From assembly GCA_016212685.1 (NCBI GenBank), contig JACREW010000120.1, positions 1 through 5,847 of the forward strand: a DNA stretch of 5,847 nucleotides. The letters run 5' to 3'. Made by a program: the position numbers and the translations under genes. Positions 1-4,844 of the stretch are shown here, one piece after another. How positions within the stretch are numbered: the first letter of the stretch is position 1; each line of letters opens with the position of its first letter. This DNA comes from Nitrospirota bacterium. Its GTDB lineage: Bacteria > Nitrospirota > Thermodesulfovibrionia > Thermodesulfovibrionales > Dissulfurispiraceae. The notes below the pieces were generated by a model. The model was not told the origin of the DNA. It saw only the letters and a program-made list of their open reading frames with translations, and did not search any database.

Positions 1-1246
1 CCGTTTTTCCGCGATCGAAACTCTCGGAAAGATCGGCTCTGCTCGGGGCAAGGATGCGCTTTTAAAGTGCCTGCCGCTTGTATCGGAGGATGAGAAGAAT
101 GAAATCATAAAGAGTTTGATTCAGATAGGGGTCTCCCCTGAAATGGCCGACATATCCGGACATCTGATAAAAATGCTCAAAGAGGGCGACTGGGAGGAGA
201 AAGAGATAGCGCTTAAAGGCGTCGTATCGCTTAATTGCACGGCCGCCGTTCCCGTAATAGTGGATATTGCCGGTTTTTTAGACCCCTCTGTGCCGGGTAA
301 TGACGAAAGGATTTCATTGTTAAGGGATTCCATTATCTCCATAGATGCCGAAGACGAATTGTTGAAGCTGCTGAAGACTGCGGAGATTAAGTACAGAGGG
401 AAATCCTTCGCAATTGAAATTTTAGGCTCTACACGGAGTAAAAAGGCGGTTTCACTGCTGATAGAAGATTTGAACGATGTTAGGAGGGACTTAAGAAGAG
501 CGTCTGCAGAGGCGCTCAGCGAGATCGGAGGGCAGCAATCTACCGGGTATCTGCTCGATACATCTCTTAAGGATGTGGATGCGCATGTAAGGCGTTCCGC
601 CATCGAGGCGCTCGGCAATATACAGACAAAGGACGCGTTTAAACCCCTGATGGATTTGCTGGAGGTTGAAAAGTATTATGACGTTATCGAAAGGATAGTT
701 AATGCGCTGATAAAAATAGATGCCGAGGCGTTTTTATCGGATATCTCCAAATACCGTGATAATGTGCGCGAGGTTATAGCAAAGACGGTCGTCGACGTGA
801 ACATACTTTTAAAATTGGCCGGCGACCATGATAAGAAGATAAGGCTCGCGGCTATATACGGACTGGGCCGCGCCGCAACCGACGACGCTAATTCACGGCT
901 TGTCGGTTTTTTGAGAGACGGCGATCCCGATATCAGAAAGGCGGCTGTAGTAGCCCTGGGAGAGGCGCATTATTGTCCTCAGGAGCTGTTTGACGCCTTG
1001 CACGACAACGATCCGTGGGTAAGGTTTTACACCATTAAAGCAGTTGCGTTTTCATGCGAACCTGAGAAGGCCGTAAATATGATAAGCTCCATGATGAACG
1101 ATGAATTTATCCCTGTGGTTATGTCAGCTATAGACGCTATTAAGGAAATAGGAGGCAGGGAAGCGTACGAGGCGCTGGCAGTTCACGAGGAGCATCCGGA
1201 TTTCGATGTCAGGGACAAGATAAAGGAGGCATTAAGTTCTTTATGA
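1..1246 (+). CDS. HEAT-repeat protein, 5'-truncated by the window edge
   Basis: Codons read from base 2 with no stop until TGA at 1244-1246, giving 414 visible residues; the true start lies upstream. The protein is a series of helix pairs of about 30 residues with the HEAT / PBS-lyase-like pattern of an Arg-containing helix followed by A-x-x-A-L-G. Examples (numbered from the first visible codon): RRASAEALSEIGG near 169-177, VRRSAIEALGNI at 196-207, KIRLAAIYGLG at 279-289, DIRKAAVVALGEA at 310-322 and WVRFYTIKAV at 339-348. I see no signal peptide, membrane segment or catalytic motif in the visible part. HEAT arrays form alpha-solenoid scaffolds for protein binding, so a cytoplasmic adaptor role in this chemotaxis operon is likely but inferred. 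The 4-bp ATGA overlap with cheR suggests translational coupling. A TTG at 116 is not the start, because the repeat pattern continues unbroken upstream of it. The domain type is secure; the function is not. Confidence 0.9.
   Translation, partial: RFSAIETLGKIGSARGKDALLKCLPLVSEDEKNEIIKSLIQIGVSPEMADISGHLIKMLKEGDWEEKEIALKGVVSLNCTAAVPVIVDIAGFLDPSVPGNDERISLLRDSIISIDAEDELLKLLKTAEIKYRGKSFAIEILGSTRSKKAVSLLIEDLNDVRRDLRRASAEALSEIGGQQSTGYLLDTSLKDVDAHVRRSAIEALGNIQTKDAFKPLMDLLEVEKYYDVIERIVNALIKIDAEAFLSDISKYRDNVREVIAKTVVDVNILLKLAGDHDKKIRLAAIYGLGRAATDDANSRLVGFLRDGDPDIRKAAVVALGEAHYCPQELFDALHDNDPWVRFYTIKAVAFSCEPEKAVNMISSMMNDEFIPVVMSAIDAIKEIGGREAYEALAVHEEHPDFDVRDKIKEALSSL
1222..1229 (+). promoter_or_regulatory. 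Ribosome binding site for cheR
   Basis: AAAGGAGG lies inside the last codons of the HEAT gene and ends 13 nt before the ATG at 1243. The spacing is long, and a second in-frame ATG at 1255 is further still, which favours the 1243 start that overlaps the upstream stop. Coupling to the upstream gene may compensate for the distance. Confidence 0.6.
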
Positions 1247-2073
1247 CTTTGGTAATGACGGATGATGTCTTTAAGCAACTGAGAGATTTTATATACGAAA
1301 GAAGCGGCATTTATATCCCCGACAACAAAAAAAATTTTTTGGAAAACAGGCTCGGCAGGAAAATACAGGAAAAGAACCTGAAGGGATACGAGGACTATCT
1401 GTATATCCTTAAATACGGCGCGGATAAAAATGAGCTTATCGGATTGTTTAATTTAATAACTACGAATGAGACGTTCTTCTTCAGGGAACCCCAGCAGTTC
1501 GATGTTTTCAGCGGCGAACTTTTCAAGCGCATAACGGATGAGAATGCAAAGTCCGGCCGGAAGGATATAAGGATATGGTCGGCTGCATCTTCAACAGGCG
1601 AAGAGCCTTATACCCTTGCGATGATACTTCTTGAAAAGCCTGAAGCAAACGTCTTAAAGAAAGAGATATATGCATCGGATATAAGCGAGGCCGTTCTTAA
1701 TTCTGCGAGGTCAGGCGTATATGGTTCGTATTCCATTAGGAACGTGCCTGAGGCGTATTTAAAGAAATACTTCAACAATACCAACCAGCAATACTCTGTA
1801 TCATCCGGCCTAAAGGCCTTAACCAAGTTTATGAAAATAAACCTTATGGACGACAAAGATACTAAGGCGATTCGCGGAGTAGACGTTATATTCTGCAGAA
1901 ATGTCCTTATCTATTTTGACGATAAGGCCAAACAGAAGGCCGTTTCAAACCTGTATGACGCCTTAAGACCTAACGGGTATCTGTTCATCGGAACGTCGGA
2001 GAGCCTTCATAATGTGACAAGGGCGTTTAAGCCTATAGTTATTAACAAAGTTATCGTTTATCAGAAGGTGTAA
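1243..2073 (+). CDS. cheR: CheR-type chemoreceptor glutamate methyltransferase
   Basis: This 276-residue protein has the usual length and order of CheR. An N-terminal all-helical domain (about 1-75) contains the family's YxRSGIxI-like segment (ERSGIYIPDNKK at 19-30). The boundary motif TTNETFFFRE is at 73-82. The Rossmann-type SAM-binding domain follows, with the glycine/serine loop and acidic pair IWSAASSTGEEPYTLAM at 111-127, the ASDIS strand end at 144-148, the family signature FCRNVLIYFD at 217-226 and GYLFIGTSESL at 245-255. CheR transfers methyl groups from S-adenosylmethionine to glutamates in receptor cytoplasmic domains, which is the adaptation reaction opposed by CheB. No TPR extension is present, so this is the simple form. 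It overlaps the HEAT gene by 4 bp and is followed by a 97-bp spacer. A partner cheB is not in the window. All expected motifs are intact. Confidence 0.96.
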   Translation: MTLVMTDDVFKQLRDFIYERSGIYIPDNKKNFLENRLGRKIQEKNLKGYEDYLYILKYGADKNELIGLFNLITTNETFFFREPQQFDVFSGELFKRITDENAKSGRKDIRIWSAASSTGEEPYTLAMILLEKPEANVLKKEIYASDISEAVLNSARSGVYGSYSIRNVPEAYLKKYFNNTNQQYSVSSGLKALTKFMKINLMDDKDTKAIRGVDVIFCRNVLIYFDDKAKQKAVSNLYDALRPNGYLFIGTSESLHNVTRAFKPIVINKVIVYQKV

Positions 2074-2075
2074 GA

Positions 2076-2146
2076 GTTTGTTGAGTTCATAGGGTTTGTT
2101 GAGTCTATTGAGTTAACACAATGAACACAATAACTCAATAAACAAA
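2076..2146 (+). repeat. Palindromic element built of 9-nt units, upstream of cheY-1
   Basis: The spacer 2074-2170 is AT-rich and has no gene. TTGAGT recurs at 2081, 2099 and 2108, so the spacings are 18 and 9, giving a 9-nt register. GTTTGTTGAGT occurs at both 2076-2086 and 2094-2104. A perfect 10-bp inverted repeat pairs TATTGAGTTA (2106-2115) with TAACTCAATA (2131-2140). It is continued by TTTGTT (2095-2100) with AACAAA (2141-2146), after a 5-nt bulge at 2101-2105 on the left arm. In an alternative fold, TTGAGTTCAT (2081-2090) pairs with ATGAACACAA (2121-2130) at 9 of 10 positions. The right arm is followed by A-rich sequence rather than a T-run, so it is not a typical intrinsic terminator. 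It may be a dispersed genomic repeat or an mRNA-processing hairpin; both are inference. Confidence 0.75.
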
Positions 2147-2158
2147 GAAAACTGCAAC

Positions 2159-2164
2159 GGAGGA
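2159..2164 (+). promoter_or_regulatory. Ribosome binding site for cheY-1
   Basis: GGAGGA sits 6 nt before the ATG at 2171, an ideal distance, and fixes that start. It lies 12 nt downstream of the right arm of the palindromic element, so the hairpin would not cover it. Confidence 0.8.
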
Positions 2165-2170
2165 CTATTT

Positions 2171-2560
2171 ATGAAGATACTGGTAGTAGATGACGACAAA
2201 ACCACGAGAAAGCTGTTGAGTCTATATCTTAAAGGTAAAGGATACGAGGTGGTAACCGCTGAAAACGGGCTGGATGCGATAGAAAAGGTAGGCACGGAAG
2301 GTGTTAATTTTATTCTTACCGATATGAATATGCCTTATATGGACGGCATAGAATTTACGAAAAATATAAAGTCCGATCCTGTATTAAAAAATATTCCTGT
2401 AGTAATGGTTACCACGGAAGCGGACGAGGATGAAAGGGAGAGGGCGTTTAAGGCAGGGGTTGACGAGTATCTTGTAAAACCCGTGAATGCAGAACAAGTC
2501 ACCGAGGCTGTCATGAAGATACTAAAGAAGATTTTTAAAGGAGGTGGCGCCGGTGTTTAA
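2171..2560 (+). CDS. Single-domain response regulator, CheY-like, divergent paralogue
   Basis: A 129-residue protein consisting only of a receiver domain, with no output domain. The acidic pocket is D7/D8 in KILVVDDDK, the phosphoacceptor is D51 in LTDMNMPYMDG, the switch threonine is T81 in VMVTTEA, the aromatic switch is Y100, and the conserved lysine is K103 in YLVKP. All residues needed for phosphorylation by CheA are present. Compared with the neighbouring CheY it differs in helix 1 and helix 4 (TEADEDERERAF) and has VKPV instead of VKPF, so its partner or turnover may differ. The glycine-rich tail KGGGAGV is partly a by-product of carrying the next gene's ribosome binding site. It could be a phosphate sink, a second motor-binding CheY, or an effector on another system; the sequence does not decide. 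It overlaps cheY-2 by 8 bp, so the two are probably co-translated. Confidence 0.93.
   Translation: MKILVVDDDKTTRKLLSLYLKGKGYEVVTAENGLDAIEKVGTEGVNFILTDMNMPYMDGIEFTKNIKSDPVLKNIPVVMVTTEADEDERERAFKAGVDEYLVKPVNAEQVTEAVMKILKKIFKGGGAGV
2537..2545 (+). promoter_or_regulatory. Ribosome binding site that decides the GTG start of cheY-2
   Basis: AAAGGAGGT is a near-perfect anti-16S match within the last codons of cheY-1. It ends 7 nt before GTG at 2553. A GTG at 2544 in the same frame overlaps this site itself and cannot be served by it, so 2553 is the preferred start. Confidence 0.85.
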
Positions 2561-2957
2561 TTTTGGGATCAAGGTGCTGGTGGTTGATGATTTCCCTACA
2601 ATGAGAAGGATAGTAAAAAATCTGCTCAAACAGATAGGCTTTGAGAATATAGACGAGGCTGAGGACGGAGTGCAGGCGTTGAACAAATTGAAGAGCGGCA
2701 ATTACGGACTGGTTGTCTCTGATTGGAATATGCCGAATATGGAGGGTATAGACCTTCTGCGGAATGTAAGGCAGGAGCAGGAGCCGGTCAAAAATATACC
2801 GTTTCTCATGGTAACTGCCGAGGCGGAAAAGGAGAAGGTAATCGAGGCGATAAAAGCCGGCGTGGACAACTATATAGTTAAACCGTTTACAGCCGAGGTT
2901 TTAAAAGAGAAGCTCGAAAAAATAGCCGATAAGAAGACATCCCTGAAGACAGGATGA
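2553..2957 (+). CDS. cheY: CheY, canonical chemotaxis response regulator
   Basis: With the GTG start at 2553 the protein is 134 residues and very close in sequence to the enteric CheY recalled from knowledge. It has LVVDDFPTMRRIVKNLL near the N-terminus (D12, D13), SDWNMPNMEG with phosphoacceptor D57, LMVTAEAEKE with T88, the switch aromatic Y107 and NYIVKPFTA with K110. The EAEDGVQALNKL segment is also typical. In this family CheA phosphorylates D57 and CheY-P binds the flagellar switch protein FliM to alter rotation. CheZ then removes the phosphate through the conserved acidic pocket and the alpha4-beta5-alpha5 face. Close likeness to the CheZ-partnered CheY, with a CheZ domain encoded in the same operon, makes this the likely CheZ substrate. 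The final nine residues (KKTSLKTG region) are polar and probably disordered. A start at 2544 would add three residues but lacks a usable ribosome binding site. Confidence 0.96.
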   Translation: MFNFGIKVLVVDDFPTMRRIVKNLLKQIGFENIDEAEDGVQALNKLKSGNYGLVVSDWNMPNMEGIDLLRNVRQEQEPVKNIPFLMVTAEAEKEKVIEAIKAGVDNYIVKPFTAEVLKEKLEKIADKKTSLKTG

Positions 2958-2958
2958 A

Positions 2959-3025
2959 AGCTCATAGTTCATAGCTCATAGATTAATGGTTTTTGCTGTG
3001 AGCTATCGGCTATGAGCCATGAGCT
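2959..3025 (+). repeat. Long hairpin built of 7-nt units, upstream of cheA
   Basis: The left side is three tandem heptamers of the form AGYTCAT (2959-2965, 2966-2972, 2973-2979). The right side is four reverse-complementary heptamers: GTGAGCT 2998-3004, ATCGGCT 3005-3011, ATGAGCC 3012-3018 and ATGAGCT 3019-3025. By hand, 2959-2974 pairs with 3010-3025 with one A-C mismatch (2966/3018) and one G-U pair. Then 2975-2981 pairs with 2996-3002 with one G-U pair, leaving an unpaired right-side heptamer 3003-3009 and a 14-nt loop 2982-2995. It ends 4 nt before the cheA ribosome binding site. There is no T-run after the stem, so a terminator is unlikely. It shares AGTTCATAG (2966-2974) with the element upstream of cheY-1 (2084-2092). 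Possible roles are a dispersed repeat, attenuation or transcript stabilisation. Confidence 0.8.
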
Positions 3026-3029
3026 AAAC

Positions 3030-3036
3030 GAGGAGG
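3030..3036 (+). promoter_or_regulatory. Ribosome binding site for cheA
   Basis: GAGGAGG ends 6 nt before the ATG at 3043. Only 4 nt separate it from the foot of the preceding hairpin, close enough for folding to affect ribosome access. Confidence 0.8.
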
Positions 3037-3042
3037 ATAACG

Positions 3043-4827
3043 ATGGCCGACGAGATGGATGAGATAATAAGCGAATTTGTGACTGAGGCCGAAGAGACTC
3101 TCGAGAAAATAGACCCCATGTTTGTCGAATTGGAGACAAAGGGGTACGAAAAAGACATTCTGAACGAGATATTCAGGGGGATGCATACGCTGAAGGGAGC
3201 GGCCGGATTTCTGGGCTTCCAGCAGATAGTGGACGTGGCGCATAGGGCGGAAAGCATTATGAAAAGGCTCAGGGACGGGGAAGCGGCCCTGACGAGGGAC
3301 TTAATGGATGTAATTCTCAAGAGCGTAGATGCCTTAAGGCTTCTTATACATCACATAAAACTCAAGGACGGCATAGAAGAAGACATATCGGATCTGTTGA
3401 CGCAACTCGACAATGCGCTGGAAACAATGGCCGGAGCAGGAGCACAACCGCAGGTTAAGGCTGAAGCCGAAATAAAAGAAAAAGTCGAGGAGGAGAAGGT
3501 CGAGGAAGAGATAGGAACAGAGGATAAGATCGTAGTTGAGACCAAACCGCAACCTCAACTTCAACCTAAGCCCGAACCTCAAGCCGCGCCGCAATCTACG
3601 GTTGAACAGATAACAAAAGAGAAGGAAGTAGTTTCCACCCTGAGAGTGGACGTAACCAGAATAGACAAAGTAATGGACCTTGCCGGAGAGATAGTTCTTG
3701 CGCGGAACCGTTTGTTGAATCTTGCCGCAAAGCTCGATATGAACTACTCGGGAGACCACAATGTAGAAAGCCTTCTCGAGACAACCGGCTTTCTGGACAG
3801 GGTGACATCGGATCTTCAACTCGCGGTTATGAAGATGAGAATGCAGCCCATTCAGAAGGTCTTCGGCAAATTTCCGAGAATGGTAAGGGACATGTCCAGG
3901 TCGCTGGGCAAAGACATCGACCTCGAGATGTTCGGCGAGGACACCGAAGTCGACAAGACCGTCATAGAGAACATAGGGGACCCCCTTGTCCACATTATAA
4001 GGAATTCCATAGACCACGCCATAGAGTTTAGCGAAGAGCGTTTGGCTAAGGGCAAGCCGAAAAAAGGAAGAATCATCCTGAGCGCCTACCAGAAGGGCAC
4101 TCAGATAGTCATAGAAGTCAGCGACGACGGGAAAGGCATAGATGTAGAGGCGGTGAAAAAAAAGGCGATAGACAAGGAGCTCATCACGGAAGAAGATGCC
4201 CAGAAAATGACCGACGAAATGGCGATAAACCTTATATTCCTGCCGGGCTTTTCGACAAAAGAAAAATCCACAGAACTGAGCGGCCGCGGAGTGGGGATGG
4301 ATGTCGTGAAGACCAATGTAGCGAAACTCAACGGCTATGTCGAAGTTATAACAAAGAAGGATGTAGGAAGCACTTTCAAGATAAGCCTGCCTTTGACCCT
4401 CGCAATACTACAGGCGATGATGGTGAGGATAGGAGGCGAATATTACGCCATACCGCAGACAATGATAGAAGAGACGCTGAGGGTTAAAAAAAGCGACATA
4501 AAGGACGTAACAGGGCAGAAGGTATTGACTATAAGAGGCAAGGTGCTGCCTATGTTCGAGATGTCCGAAGTGCTTGTAGTGAGGAAGCAGGCAAAAGAAC
4601 AGGACCACGGCAACAGTTATGTGCTTGTTGCAACGGTAGGCGATAGGAGATTTTGCTTATCGGTGGACGAACTGCTTGGACAGGAAGAAGTCGTTATAAA
4701 GATTATAAACGGAATAGAGTCCGAGGAATGCGGCATACTGGGAGCGACGATAACCGGAGACGGCAGGGTAGTATTGATCCTTGACCTTGCGGTGATATCG
4801 AGAGAGATTTTTGTAAAAGGCAAGTAA
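3043..4827 (+). CDS. cheA: CheA chemotaxis histidine kinase, lacking a recognisable P2 domain
   Basis: The protein has 594 residues, against about 650 in enteric CheA. P1 (Hpt, about 1-128) carries the phosphorylated His48 in RGMHTLKGAAGFLGF. Residues about 131-196 form a low-complexity linker, first Glu/Lys-rich and then Pro/Gln-rich (PQPQLQPKPEPQ at 169-180), where P2 would normally sit. P3 dimerisation helices start at TLRVDVTRIDKVMDLAGE (199-216). The P4 ATPase domain has the N box HIIRNSIDHAIE (317-328), G1 at SDDGKGID (360-367), the F box FLPGFSTKE (399-407), G2 at GRGVGMDVVK (414-423) and G3 near GSTFKISLPLT (442-452). P5, the CheW-like receptor-coupling domain, covers about 453-590. 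CheA autophosphorylates in trans from ATP and passes phosphate to CheY. Without P2, CheY must dock elsewhere, probably directly on P1/P4. It lies 85 bp after cheY-2 and 17 bp before the CheW-CheZ gene. All catalytic boxes are intact. Confidence 0.97.
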   Translation: MADEMDEIISEFVTEAEETLEKIDPMFVELETKGYEKDILNEIFRGMHTLKGAAGFLGFQQIVDVAHRAESIMKRLRDGEAALTRDLMDVILKSVDALRLLIHHIKLKDGIEEDISDLLTQLDNALETMAGAGAQPQVKAEAEIKEKVEEEKVEEEIGTEDKIVVETKPQPQLQPKPEPQAAPQSTVEQITKEKEVVSTLRVDVTRIDKVMDLAGEIVLARNRLLNLAAKLDMNYSGDHNVESLLETTGFLDRVTSDLQLAVMKMRMQPIQKVFGKFPRMVRDMSRSLGKDIDLEMFGEDTEVDKTVIENIGDPLVHIIRNSIDHAIEFSEERLAKGKPKKGRIILSAYQKGTQIVIEVSDDGKGIDVEAVKKKAIDKELITEEDAQKMTDEMAINLIFLPGFSTKEKSTELSGRGVGMDVVKTNVAKLNGYVEVITKKDVGSTFKISLPLTLAILQAMMVRIGGEYYAIPQTMIEETLRVKKSDIKDVTGQKVLTIRGKVLPMFEMSEVLVVRKQAKEQDHGNSYVLVATVGDRRFCLSVDELLGQEEVVIKIINGIESEECGILGATITGDGRVVLILDLAVISREIFVKGK

Positions 4828-4834
4828 CTCATGA

Positions 4835-4840
4835 GGGAGG
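4835..4840 (+). promoter_or_regulatory. Ribosome binding site for the CheW-CheZ gene
   Basis: GGGAGG lies in the 17-bp gap after the cheA stop and ends 4 nt before the ATG at 4845. An ATG at 4831 is in another frame and meets a stop within nine codons, so 4845 is the start. Confidence 0.75.
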
Positions 4841-4844
4841 ATAT

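Noticed and set aside
116..118. TTG as the start of the HEAT-repeat gene
   Set aside because: The frame is open back to base 2 and the upstream codons continue the HEAT pattern (AIETLGKIG), so the gene begins outside the window.
1327..1340. A8T6 tract in cheR (also A8 at 4156-4163 in cheA and T7 at 5378-5384) as phase-variation or frameshift sites
   Set aside because: Each is encoded in frame by ordinary Lys/Phe codons, reading frames stay intact, and tracts this short are common at this base composition.
2081..2109. Possible sigma70-type promoter TTGAGT, 17 nt, TCTATT before cheY-1
   Set aside because: Only 4 of 6 matches in each box, and both words are part of the repeated units, so the match is easily explained by the repeat structure.
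2095..2150. Intrinsic terminator after cheR
   Set aside because: The stem is AT-rich and followed by A-rich sequence rather than a T-run; the downstream genes continue the same pathway.
2544..2546. GTG 2544 as the start of the canonical CheY
   Set aside because: It lies within the ribosome binding site itself; GTG 2553 has the proper 7-nt spacing and gives the usual CheY N-terminus.
2959..3025. CRISPR-like or iteron array
   Set aside because: Units are 7 nt with no spacers and are arranged as an inverted pair, and there is no replication gene nearby.
3334..4017. Long open frame on the minus strand opposite cheA
   Set aside because: It is antisense to the intact cheA P1-P4 coding region, has low-complexity composition mirrored from the linker, and shows no recognisable domain.
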